A stretch of 64,000 nt of DNA from Xylogone sp. PMI_703 (taxonomy: Eukaryota; Ascomycota; Leotiomycetes). The notes beneath the pieces were generated by a model, which searched no databases, was not told the origin of the DNA, and saw nothing but the letters and a program-made list of their open reading frames with translations. The position numbers and the translations under genes are program-made. Below are positions 1 to 11,700 of this stretch, piece by piece; position 1 is the first letter of the stretch; every line of letters starts with the position of its first letter. The stretch lies in NCBI GenBank assembly GCA_021399445.1, contig JAJTUQ010000001.1, positions 5,208,001-5,272,000 on the forward strand, written 5' to 3'.

Positions 1-2119
1 AGGGCTCCAGGTGCAGTGAATGGACATCAAGCTTCTGCTTGGCCACTCAGCTTCAACATGCTGACCGTGCCTAGAAGACTCAATTGTCTCCAAATACCTG
101 AAAGGGTCGAACGACACACATTGGCCACTCTCTATCTTTCTTGAGCCAGCATACGCTCAACTCAATGCCGACTCATATATCACGAGTGAGTAAATACAAT
201 GCCAAACAAGTACCCGCTACGTCCCAATATAATAAATCGGACAAATGAGCGGTCTGGACATGTCGGTACATTGATTCAACGACCCTCACACCCATCGTGT
301 CACTCATGCATAAGTCCATCTCTTCCTTCTTCTCTCCTCTTCTTCCCTCCAGCTGAGCCCAACAATCCAATTTATCCTTCAAACATCCCTACCCTCGCCA
401 TCAAACCAATCGGTGTACTCCCCTGCCAAGGTGCCCCAGTTTAATCATGCATGCATGTATCTTCTGGAAAATGCAGTGTTTTGGTCTTCGTTCGGATGAT
501 ACATGCAATACCTTTACAGTTTTACTCGGGGAAGGAGGAGCAAATACGACCGAGAGAGGCTAACATAACGGCTACGGCACTGAGCCGGTCCTGGAGTTGC
601 ATCGGACAAGCGGAGACGAGCCGTGGAAGTGTGTAGAACAGCACGGCAGGAGAGAGCTATAACTGTATGGCATCATACGAATTCTCAAGGAGATGTCTTC
701 CAATGAAGTAGCTCAATGCAATGCAAGCCTTCTTAAAAACAAGAACCTCGAGCCGGTCTGGAATCGATTGAGTGTCAACCGCCAGGATGAATAGAGCCTC
801 AAGAAAATCCCAACTTCAGAAGCTCAAATATACATTCATATAATCCACATACTTATATATTCTGGCAACCAAACCAAACAAAAATAAAAGAATACATGGA
901 AAAGAAAAAAGAAGGAAGAAAAAGAAAATATAAGTTCTCACACACTCAAAGAAAGCTTAAATACACTACCACCATCTCATCGCTTGCCGCGCTTACCTAC
1001 GGTACCGGTACTACCGGTACCCATCCATCAACTACAGTACCGTAAGGTACTATAAACGGCACAGTACAGTACAGTAATCAACTGCCGTCTAATAATTATA
1101 CCCCATTCACCCCGGAAGAATAACTTCCCCACTTTCTCCAGTCCAATGCGGCTGTATATAGAGCACAGTACAGTACACCAGTCGTCAAAGACGCCATTAA
1201 TTCATTTTCTTCTTTAGTTTTCTCTCATTTGCTATGCTAACACTATGTATGATCTATGAACTCAAGGCCTCTCTCTTTCGCTGGTGCCGTGGTCCATCAG
1301 CCCAGAGAAGAGAGGACGGGAGCATACCCCTCCCACCGTATCCTGTTCCGAAAAATATGCACGCATGCATGCCCCCCTTTTTCTTGGTTATGCAGAGAAT
1401 CACACCTACGTTACTTACCATGCAGGTATTGCGTGCAGCCAGAGTAATAAATGTGGCCAGGATGTGTACCCCTCTCGTTTCCCTCCTATTCCACATTTTT
1501 CACGTGAGGTTCTAGATTCATAGCATTTATTACGGTTGTAAACTTATTTCTCCTGCAGCGTTTTAGTATATTTTATTTATATTTCGCCCCTTCCTCCTGG
1601 TTTTGATCGTTATGAAATTGCTAGGTTGCAATTATTAACTCTTTCCTAGATAGGGACAATAAATAGCCGGCAAAATTCACGCGTATAAGTCGTCCTTACA
1701 GACAATCTCTCAGTTCAATGTTGAAACATATTTCATAGATACCCAAGCGTGCCAAAGATCGAGACCTAGATGATCAAAGCATCATAATAACCTCCTACCC
1801 TCAATCCAACACGCAAGATAGTGATATAGTAAGGATGTATGCATGTTCATAATAACAAAAGACAGATAATCCTCTAGTAGTTTAATATAACAACTGTATC
1901 CCCAAATTCACCAGGCCAAACCAAGATCAAGATCTCTACCGGGGGCCATCATTCGAACCAACCATCCAGCTATAAAATGCGAATTGAGTTGTCGGAGGCC
2001 ATTTCTGGAAACCTAAAAAACGCCTGTGAAAGACGATGCGCCGTTCCAATGTGTCCTCCACCATAAAATATGTTTCCTAATATTTCATTTGTCCCACACA
2101 TATATGTATATGATTCGAC
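1..2119. other. Intergenic region, no gene recognised
   Basis: No reading frame here looks like a protein: the longest are under 100 codons, overlap one another on both strands, and show no domain. The stretch is AT-rich with pyrimidine runs. It holds a 21-bp palindrome at 1001-1021 and several CAGTACAGTAC-type tracts at about 1060-1075 and 1161-1177. The right end is the 3' flank of the quinate-repressor-like gene. Confidence 0.6.
1001..1021. repeat. Perfect 21-bp GTACC/GGTAC palindrome
   Basis: The arms GGTACCGGTA and TACCGGTACC flank a single central C, so both strands read the same apart from the centre. It sits among other GTAC-rich tracts (for example ACAGTACAGTACAGT at about 1062-1076). 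No gene is adjacent on the left; the nearest coding region ends at 2120. It could be a dimeric protein binding site or simply part of a GTAC-rich low-complexity patch. Confidence 0.7.
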
Positions 2120-4147
2120 TCAATACAGTCCCCTCCCGCTAGCAAGTCTCACAAAACTGTATGGTACATTCTGCCCGACTAGTAATCTCAACGTCTCCAC
2201 TGTCGTGAACGCGCTTGTATCGGCGACACCGTAGGTTGTCCAACCTGCAGCTTGAGCAACTGCCTGGGGATCTGCTTTCCTAGGACCACCGTTAGCAAGA
2301 TCTAGGAAGACCTTGCCAGACGAACTGGGAGATCCTGTTTTGCCATTCCGGAAATGTCGAAGAAGAGGTTGCACTAGATGTGACTTCTCGGGAGGTAGCG
2401 CAGAGATGATGGCAAATGGTTGGTTGACCATCTGCACTGATTCAACAGACGTGAAAGGTTCAACGCCGTAGAATAAGGGACCAACAAGGGATTTCAGACC
2501 GACTGTGTAGATCTTACCAATATTTAAGCTTCGTAGGGCGAATATAACCGATGCCGCATCACTTGCTGAGCTGGAGAGAAGGATCGCCGCTCGATCTTTA
2601 TATGCTGAAGGAGAAAAATGACGAGTCAATGTCGCCCGTATGCCTTTCCATATGGCGTTATCACCCATGAGTGTGCTAGACGAACCCTCTCCTCGCACGA
2701 CGATGGTATCGATGGTACCAATGGTTCGTGCTGCGTCCGACAACAGTGGTATATAGGGCTGATTGCTAGATACTGGAGGATTTACATAGGCGCCCCCAAA
2801 GTTAGGCTCTAAACAAAAGGTTTCCACAGATCCCCTTGATCCAAGGTCAATTGAAATCAGATTGTGTGGCAGACCGAGTTCATTAAAACATTTCTCAAAA
2901 AAGGTGGCTTGCGGTATCGATCGGAAACTTCCAATAGCATATATGTTCTTCTTTGGTAGTTGCCCCATGGTTGCCAGAGCACCGTTGATCTCGGCAGCAC
3001 TTAGTTGGCCGGGCGCTGCGACAATTGGAAGTAGAGGATGAGTGATGGGAGAGAAGACGGTGTTGAGCGCTCGAGAAAGCTGCCCCAGCTGGCCCATATT
3101 GACGGCCGATAAGGGTGGCCCATCTGGGTTATTCGCCTTGATTTGGGATCGGAAGTATTCCAGCTCGTAGTTTTCTGAAATGCTGTTGATGATAGTGATC
3201 ATCTTGACAATGTCGCCATACTTTTTGCTTTCCTGGAAGATCAGCTGTGCCTGCTCAGATGGCCACCTAAATGTCCCTGAAAAGTCATGGAAGGCGGATA
3301 TAATCCTACTGTTTCCTCGCTGCTCGAATAGCCGTCTTCGAATATCTTCTGGTAGCCATATCTCAACATCTATATACTCACATCCCCACTGGATGGCACG
3401 GTAGAGATACTGATAGTAGAGATCAGGATTATCCATTGGGAACCGCCCGTTCTCCTTCGTACATCTTGTTGTAAAGATGATCGGTAACTCTGTCCGTTGT
3501 CGTAAGAGCATTACCTGTTCTCCCACGTAACTTATACTTGGTACGGAACTGAACGTTCCATCTGGTAATGGTTCCTTCAAAAGATCTACGCGTATCTCAA
3601 CTGCATCTGAACCTACCGACAGGATATCCAGATTCGACAGCGCTGTCCTCACATCAGGGAAAGTAGTTGAGATGAAATACGTCCTTGGTTTCGTTATCAA
3701 CGCCTCATGATGGCTGATCTGGCCAAGAGTAAACGAGATGAAGCGCGCAAGATCTCTTCGGAAGAATGGCTTCTCGGTGTATAAGAACTCGTAGTCGCAT
3801 GCTTCTGAGAGTTCGATATCTGGTGGCATCCCCAGGTTTACGCAGTGTGAATTGATAGCAACCATGAGCGACTTATTCCTTGTCTTGATGTCTGCCTTGG
3901 CATCCTGCGCTGTGATGCCAATGACGGTCCCATGGTCCTCTCCATCAACAGCCCCAAAGTTTGCTGCTAACCGGTACGGCTTCCCCAGAACATCTGCAAA
4001 AACAGACACAATATTCTCTTGACCCTGCCCATACACGATTACTACAATCCTGGTGTCTCCTGCGCCCGCTTTTGACCCATTGATGACACCAGTGGTGCTC
4101 TTCGGCCTTGTAGGCGTGGGGACTGCTTGGTACTGCTTGGTCGCCAT
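2120..4147 (-). CDS. qutR: Quinate repressor-like protein (QutR/qa-1S family), 675 aa
   Basis: This resembles the fungal quinate-utilisation repressor, a protein derived from the last three domains of the pentafunctional AROM enzyme. Residues ~30-145 match the shikimate-kinase-like part, ~150-375 the type I dehydroquinase-like part, and ~385-675 the shikimate-dehydrogenase-like part. The kinase-like part lacks a Walker A motif ([10 protein letters not shown] where GxGKS is expected). The dehydrogenase-like part has lost the usual SxSxxLHN and Gly-rich motifs ([21 protein letters not shown]). The dehydroquinase-like part still shows a His in AFHDF (~287) and a Lys in DIVKMI (~315), at the positions of the catalytic pair. 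I chose the ATG at 4147. The frame stays open upstream to 4294, where it meets a TAG that could be a splice acceptor, so 5' exons may be missing. Family members are usually about 900 aa. In the family the protein represses quinate genes by antagonising the QutA activator; no quinate genes lie nearby. Confidence 0.8.
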   Translation of the reverse strand: MATKQYQAVPTPTRPKSTTGVINGSKAGAGDTRIVVIVYGQGQENIVSVFADVLGKPYRLAANFGAVDGEDHGTVIGITAQDAKADIKTRNKSLMVAINSHCVNLGMPPDIELSEACDYEFLYTEKPFFRRDLARFISFTLGQISHHEALITKPRTYFISTTFPDVRTALSNLDILSVGSDAVEIRVDLLKEPLPDGTFSSVPSISYVGEQVMLLRQRTELPIIFTTRCTKENGRFPMDNPDLYYQYLYRAIQWGCEYIDVEIWLPEDIRRRLFEQRGNSRIISAFHDFSGTFRWPSEQAQLIFQESKKYGDIVKMITIINSISENYELEYFRSQIKANNPDGPPLSAVNMGQLGQLSRALNTVFSPITHPLLPIVAAPGQLSAAEINGALATMGQLPKKNIYAIGSFRSIPQATFFEKCFNELGLPHNLISIDLGSRGSVETFCLEPNFGGAYVNPPVSSNQPYIPLLSDAARTIGTIDTIVVRGEGSSSTLMGDNAIWKGIRATLTRHFSPSAYKDRAAILLSSSASDAASVIFALRSLNIGKIYTVGLKSLVGPLFYGVEPFTSVESVQMVNQPFAIISALPPEKSHLVQPLLRHFRNGKTGSPSSSGKVFLDLANGGPRKADPQAVAQAAGWTTYGVADTSAFTTVETLRLLVGQNVPYSFVRLASGRGLY

Positions 4148-6803
4148 CAGGCCGCCGATAACATTCAAGGACAGGTGTTTGGGACTCTCGGAGACGATTG
4201 AAGTTATGATAACGGCCGAAGGCAGTTGTAGGTTGGAGTATTGTTTCGCTTGCCCGGGACGATAGAGGCGGCTTCTCGCATCGCAATTCGAGTGCTATAT
4301 GCCGTATCTTGAGAAGAGCCACCCTCTCCCTGTCGCAGAGCTGCTAAAATGAGGTTCCGTAGGAAAATGAGAATAGTGCAGGGTACGTCGCTGGAAGGCC
4401 CGACGTCTAGAGCAACGGTACAAGTTATTGTAGTTTGATGACTCTAAAAACCGCTCTGCTGTTGTTACATGCCAGGTTGCGATTCCGTGGTCTGGGTGTG
4501 ATAGACATTCGGAGCCGTCGAATTGCCCTGGAGGATTCCCGGCTGCAGAAGGGGCCCTTGTCTGCCACCGACAAATGCCCACTACGTATCTGAGAAAATG
4601 GGCAGAGTCTTCGGCCGCAACAGGGTGAGCCCAGCAGGGTTCGCCGTCGACGACTCGAGGAATTTTGCCGTAGGGGCCTGTTTCGATCTGGGAAGCGTGG
4701 AGGGGGTTCCGCAACAGGATGAAGGTAGATCTCTCTCTTGCGTCGGTCTGTCTGTCTGTCTCGCTCTTTCTTAGTAGTCACTTTTTCCCAGCGAATCCCA
4801 TATTTCCTCGACGCGGTAAGGGCGAGTGAGAAAAGGCGGGCACAAGCTGCTTTCGAGGTGTGCCTCTGGCGCAATTGCCCAATTCAGTCCCCAGCAAGGC
4901 AGGCAGAGGGGGGTTTATGGAAAAACTCACCAGGCGCGACTCTCGCGTGGATGGAGCAGCGCGGATTATTCCAGCAACGAAGACCAAGCAAGCAATCAGC
5001 AATCAGCGTTCGCGACAGGGCACGGCAGATAGGAGATGGAGCTGCATTCGTAGGTAGAGCAAGAAGTGAGAAACCTCTGGAGGCTGGTGAGTGCTCTCTG
5101 GAGCGCGGCGTGTGGATGCTGTGAGGAAGCTGTTCGGTGATGGACGGACTGGGGGATTGGCGGCGTGGAGGGGGGAAGTGTGGAGTAGCAGAGGAGCTGC
5201 CGCGCGCTGGGAGTGGGCAGATATTGTCCGCCCGAGCGATCCTGGGGGTCGAGCTTCCCCCAGCGCCTGTGCCTTGTGGTCCTAGTACGGAGGTACTTGC
5301 CCCAGCTGCTGCCGGTCTCGCTGGCACAATCTTCCGCCAATGGCAGCAAAGCTTATTTTGCCCTCCTCGGTGTTCTGGCTGCAGCTGTGGTACGGTACCT
5401 TCGTACTCGCACATACTTTCGTACTGTATTACCATCACCAATTCTGAACCGTACTGCCAGCGCGCATTTACCCGTCAGATTATCCAATCTGTTAGCAAAA
5501 GGCAAAAAGCCATAGCTCAAAACTCCATGATGGCCAGAACGATCAGTATCTTGCACTCTGTACTGTACCTGTTACTGACCTTTCTCTTTTGCCACCGGTA
5601 CGCTCCGAGCAGGCGCCATCGTCGGTCCTCTTCAGCCTGAATACGGCATCTATCAGCCTCTGGCCGATTGACTGCACCACGATGTACAACCTGACCAAGC
5701 CAGAATTGTATCTTCCACCGACCCTTCTCCCAGATGGATCCCAGCCCTGTCCGCCGGCGAATTTCGTACAGCACCGTGGAAGTACCGGGAGCTCTCTCCT
5801 CATCCAGGCTGTGGTATTGGTGGAGCCTTTCCTCTGCTCAGCGAGCCAGGTACAGGTACACCGTGGTATTATCACGGTACAGCAATAAATGCTCATCCAA
5901 GGACATGGGAGGTACATTAGGAGGAATTTCCGCTCCTCTCATCTTCTCCAGGATCGACAAAAGTAAAATATCAATAAGGCCATAAATTAATAAATACCCT
6001 GGCATACTTGAGATTCCTCTAGGTTGAATGGCTCGAAATTTCTCCGTGTGGCTGTCACGTGCCATACTAAACTACCCTTCCCCCCTTTTTGATTCCAAAA
6101 CACCCCCTTTACCAAAAGGTTCAACGAGTACAAAAATATACACAAAATAGACTATCTATAACGTATCTATAAACAAGAATAGCTGATAATATTCGACATG
6201 CCTCTATCGGTCGAAAAGTAAATGTATCCCCATAAATAATCCTATACAAGAGAGCAGAAGAGCGCCTCTCCAATGATAAACTCAGATAATACCCTCCGAT
6301 CCGACTGGTGGGCTTAGAGAGAGCAGACCGATGGTATCTGCCCGCATGCAGCTGGCGCGGACGCTCTCTCTGCTTCTCGGTCCTCCCCAGACGCGATCAG
6401 CAACGTGGCTGATATGAGTGAGGAGAGGTCATGTCCAGCCAGGCCCCGATGATGAAATAATCCTCAGCAACGAAACTTCGGGCTGCAAAGAGAGAAAAAC
6501 AATCAAAGCAACGGAAGCATAATTCGAGATTGGAATGTCGCCATCGCGGCTCAGCCAGCACCTATGACTTCCATCCAGGCAACCGACCAGCCTATTTCCA
6601 ACAATGCAGTGACAAAGTCTCCCATCTAGACAAAAAGGAAACAGGCATATCGTTGAACATGGGTATCATGACAAACTGAAAACCGCCAAATACACCAAAC
6701 TCGTCGCACTCTCATGCTGCTAAATAACTAAAAGGAACTCTACAGTAGCATCGGTGGCTGTAGGTCCGTGGTTTATCCAAAAAACGGTGCGTAACATATC
6801 ATT
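4148..6803. other. Intergenic region between the repressor-like gene and uncA
   Basis: About 2.65 kb. The segment 4300-5900 is GC-richer and has overlapping open frames on both strands (up to 185 codons) with no recognisable domain; part of it may be the promoter, leader or missing 5' exons of the repressor-like gene. A TCTG repeat lies near 4745, and GTAC-rich tracts recur at about 5388-5415 and 5560-5575. The segment 5900-6800 is AT-richer and probably includes the 3' UTR of the kinesin gene. Confidence 0.5.
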
Positions 6804-9800
6804 TCAGTCGGCAGCTTCGTCCCCACTGCTGCCACTTCCACTTCGACTGCCGAAATAAGCTTGATCAATCTTGAATATCCAATCTACCTTTTCGCGTTCA
6901 CTTCTTGCGGCAAATAGCCACGTGTTATTCGTCCCGTACACCGCGAATACAGTGCCATCTCGCTGCCTGTCCCTCTCGCGCCGCAGAAGCTTAGCGATCT
7001 GTGGCTGGTGGTCGATTCTACTGTTCCTTAGGCTGACAATCGATACTTCCTCCCCATCAGGTACAGAATGAATGTGCAAATAAGGTCTTCGAAGCTCCAC
7101 AAAGCGACGAATCCAGCACGTGCTATCTGCCGATGGCGTAAGGAGATACCCACCTTTCAGAACCGTTGGATTCTTTTGAACGGTGCTGATAGTAGAAATA
7201 AGTTTGGGAGCATAGGGCGGCATGACCACATCTGATGCACCCGCTGAAGGAGGCTCTACGTTGGACTGTGAGAGAATTGTCTCCATAGGATCGCGACACA
7301 GCTTCCACAGATCGACAAACTTTGTCAAGATAGCCCTGTCATGCTCAGACAGCTCGGTTTCTTCATGAGAATCTCCATCACCATTGACACTGCCATTGAC
7401 CGATTTTACTGGTTTAAGCGCCCCAATACTTCGTAAGAAAGGCTTAGCAGCTTCCAGGTCTGCAAGTCGCTGTCGCCTCCTCTTGGCCGAAATAAAGTCG
7501 CGTATCAATGATACTCCGCGGGGAGCCCAGCTGGTAAGTCCTTCCTCTCCGCTGATATACTCGTTCTGGGTATTCATCCGCCATAAATCACCAGCGCGTT
7601 TGACTGGAGTTGGTCGCAGAGAGATCAAAAAGAGTCCGCTTACAGAGTGCACAATCCGGACTGTCTGCCAGAGCGAAGAGAACATGGATGTAGATCGCAC
7701 ATAGGACCTCGCAAGCACCTGGCAACAAACATCTATTGAGACTGCCATTGGCTGTGACAGCTTTTCAGATATGATATCCCACGCAATGGTCATCTGCACC
7801 TTGTACTTATCAGCTGTGACACGATCAAGTAACAGTGATTCATGAGCACTAGAATCCCATTGGCCAACAATTGTAACATTGGTTGTACCATTTGCGTTAG
7901 ACTTGACAATCGGTCTGGACAGCATCTTAAGTAGGATATCAGGTGTCGGAGAACTATCCGGTAGCTTGCCCGCGTGATCTAGAAGTTGTATTTTACCAAC
8001 TCTGAGACCTGTAATATCTTTCCATGGCAGTGACTCGGCAGAACAGTGAGCCATGTTTATGATAATGCGTCGCTGGAGGCCCTGGTGGAGCTGGAAAGTT
8101 CCCTTATCAGCCTCGCTTGCTTGGATCACTTCGACCGGAACGTAGTCGCCAGTTTCCGATAACTCAGCAATCTCTATCTTAGCAAAGAGATCATGCTCTT
8201 CTTCTGTAAAAAACTGGGACTCCGAAATCCGGGAATTTGTTCTCTTCTGTCGAGGGTCCTGGGAACCATCTCTTAATTCATCCCAGCTCAACAGCTTGTC
8301 AAGATGCATAGATGAGACACGCGCGAATATGGCAACTCGCAGTGACACTGTAGTTGAACTGAAGAGGGGCACGCTCATGCTATGGACGCTTTCGAATCGG
8401 ATTGGACCTTCATCAAAATCCTTGATCATCTGCGTCGTTGTCACCCCGCCTTCTTCGGAAATGCCAGGAATGAACAGTTGTGCATGAACATCTGTCCCCT
8501 CACGCTCGGCGAATCCCACCATATCATGCATGACAACATTAAATTTCAGGGTGCTAGATGGTGCTCGAGCAGAGGATGGCTCCAAGGAGAGCTTGATTAT
8601 ACCAATGGCATGCGAGGTATATGGGGACAAGACATCGAGGCTAAAGTCTTGGACTCGACTGTCGAAAACTGCCGCCAATGGGACGTCTACTTCGCCAACA
8701 TGCGTATACTGTGGCATACAAGTTTCCACGAATGGATTGTCGAGGCGGAAGTGGTGAAGGTATTCCGGTCGATCCATGTACTGGTGCATCTGCCTCATAA
8801 GTTTGACTCGATCTTGAAGCTTCTGTAAACTCCACAAGTGCACAATGCTGTTCTTATAATCAATAACTCGGACCCCTACACAGGGTTTTGGCGTATTTTC
8901 CAGAGCGATATCTTCGCCTTCGTTGGAGATCCCATTCAACACCATATCGTAAGAAGAGCATAAGCCGTGACCCACATCAATAATCGTAAACTGAAAAACA
9001 ACACTTTCGTCCATCTCTTGGCTCATGACTTGGGCTTCTTTCAGATATGCAGCAGACTGAAGCACGGCTTCAGCCATTCTAACATATTTCCGACGACGCC
9101 AATGCTCAATGGTCTTATTAGCAATTACGATTTCTTCCTCATTCAGTGGTTCGTGGCCCCTTTTGACAGGTTGTAGTTTTTGTATACGTTCTTCGAACTC
9201 TCGGCGTTGCGTTTCTAGTTGCGCCATCATCTGTGCTTTCACCTCCCGCAAGTCTTCCTCCATCCTCTCCTTTTCCTTTTTGATTTCTTCGATTTCAATA
9301 TTAGAGGCTTGAGCGGACTTTAGTTGGTTCTGGTAATCCTCTTTCTGCTTGTCAAACTGGACTTGCATTTCTTCTCTGATCTCGCGCAACCGCTCGTCTC
9401 CCTCTCCTTGTTTTGGTGTTGAAGGAATAGTCAATGCCGTGTCCAATGAAAAATTATCCAAGGTCCCATTAGACATATACTTCTCTCGTACGGGGTACGA
9501 TGTAACGGAATCCATGTCATCATCTCCATCACGCGCTGCGCGTTCAGCTCTTGCCCTCTGAACATCTTCAAACAAAATGTTCAGTTCCTCATCTGTGAGA
9601 CCAGCGATCTTTTGATCAGTGCCCAAAATTGCTCCTGCGGCTTCACGACGAGCAAACGACCAATCGGCATCCCGCCCCCGAAGTAACGGCATTGGAGAGT
9701 CAGGCCGGCTGCCATCCCAGTCTAAGTCTGAAGTTGTAGCTTTACTGAAATTTCTCTCATGGCCAGGTCTCGGAGTTGGCGATCCCGAACCTCTGTCGAA

Positions 9801-11700
9801 ATCCACCAACTGGCTCGGAGTATAAGAATGTCTTAACAAACTTTGTTCTGCTCGTTCTGCTTTTGCTTCCATTGGATGGTTAAATCGAAATATGTGGAAG
9901 TCACCCAGGATAATGCGATACCCGCTTCTGAGTCTCTTGGGCTCTGTAATCCTCTTTCCATTCACCATGATCGCGGCTCCTTCCTTAGGCACGACAGTGA
10001 CAACATTATCGACATTTTCAAATGTACAGTGCTCGTGTAAGATTCGGGTGCCATTCAGCCGTATCTCGGAGTCATGAGGGGCATTTGTCTCTGCATTCCC
10101 AACAGTGACCGTACCAGGCTTTAAGTTATATACCAGGCACTCCGCCAGAAGTGGGTCGTCAGATAGATTGACAAGATGGGGCATTTTCTTGGGCGTGTGC
10201 AGGCCAACATTTCCCTTCTCAATGCTGATACCCAGCTCTTCAAGTGCTGCTTCACGCTCTTTGTGGATCTCTTCGGTTTTGGCTAGCTTCTGTTCCCAGG
10301 TCTGGTTCAAATCCTGGTAAAGCTTTTCGCTTTGGTTCAGTTGTTCTGCAATTTCAGCCTTCGAGACCTTCTTGACAGTACCGTCCTGTTGCACAATGCT
10401 GACGATCTGCTGCTCTAGAGGTGTACCCTCCGCATAAACTTCTTCTGAGGGTCCACCACCACCTCCGCTTAACTTGCTTCGTAGCACAGCCAACTCCTCT
10501 TTCAGTTCCCGAATCATCCTGGCGTTGGCGTCTTCGTTCACAACAGCGTGATTCTTGATTCTCTTCGCGCTGTCTGCATATCTAAGGGTACTCAAGGTCT
10601 CGTCGAAATTTATATCTGCAGGACTGATTGCGGCGATCATGGCAGTCATACTATTACCACCCAGAGAATCTTTCAGAAGCCATGTCAAGACACTGTCACG
10701 GTAAGGTACCTGGCCTGCCGCTTTCCCAGATTTCTTCTTCTTTGGATCTGAAAGGTCGGCCAAAGCCGCAATAACTCGCCCTAGAGTGGATAAAGAACGG
10801 TTGATCTCAGCACCTTCCTTAAGACGAGCACCAGTAGCTCCAGTAGATGTCGCACGCTCGGAACCAGCCAAATCCACCAAACTGATTTTGGCGACTTTCT
10901 CCATTGACATATTGGTCTCGGCATCATGCTTCTTCTGGGTCAAGGTAAGAGTAAAGACAGCGTGACTACGACTACTTGTCGCGTTCATGTTGGTAGCCGC
11001 AACCGTACGAGCTTTGTTTCCCTCATCCATCAAATGCTCGATTTCATTGAAACTGCTCACCACCAACTTCGCAAGATCTTCGACATAAGGGCCGGTAGAC
11101 GGATGTTCTCGAACTTTCAGGTTGCTCTTTGTAGATGGATTCAAAAGATCTCTCACGCGCTCATTGTAAATTTCCAGATAAGAAACTTCCACGGTACACT
11201 TTAAGCTGTTATCCTTTTGCATCTCCTCGATTCTCGTGAACATATCCTGGCAAATCTTCGGTATAACACCGTACTCCGTTCCGTATCCCATCATAGAGTA
11301 AGACTTTCCTGAACCAGTCTGCCCATAAGCAAAGATACAGTTATTGTAACCTTGGAATGCGTTGTCCAACAAAGGCTTGCCCAAATCGTTGTGAAGATCG
11401 TCTTGTCCAGCATAATGTGGATCATCACGGCTGAAGGACCAGTATGACTTGTCAAATGCGAACACTTTCTGACCGAGATCCTTCGATCCTTTTCCAGCCT
11501 TAGCCTCTGCTTCCGGTGGTGGAGTAAGGACGGTCTGTTCGCCATTCATTTGAACAATACATTTTGCCCCGCGATCGATTTCTAGAAAAGCGAGTCAGTA
11601 CTCCAGCTGGTACCTAAGAAAGAGCTCCCGTCAAGTCGGACGCACCTCTGTTGTTGAACGGCCTCACTCGCACAACGACCTTGATGTTTCCCCCCGCCAT
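6804..11700 (-). CDS. uncA: Kinesin-3 motor protein (UncA/Unc104/KIF1A family), 1610 aa
   Basis: Plus-end-directed microtubule motor that in fungi moves early endosomes and other vesicles. Two exons: 11646-11700 and 6804-11581, joined through a GTGCGT donor and TTCTAG acceptor. The join gives the start MAGGNIKVVVRVRPFNNR-EIDRGAK, and the exons total exactly 1611 codons. Motor domain ~1-360 with P-loop GQTGSGKS (~105-112), switch I NATSSRSH and switch II LVDLAGSE. A neck coiled coil follows, then an FHA domain (~500-600, with SGYRIILGDFHIFRFN), a long stalk with coiled coils and a KIF1-type central region, and a C-terminal PH domain (starting GGYLLTPSADSTCWIRRFVE) that binds phosphoinositides on cargo. 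Length and domain order match Aspergillus UncA (about 1630 aa). No missing parts were seen. Confidence 0.97.

Noticed and set aside
4425..5441. Several 100-185-codon minus-strand frames upstream of the repressor-like gene
   Set aside because: No similarity to the expected shikimate-kinase N-terminus could be seen and no consistent splice chain found; kept only as possible 5' exon territory.
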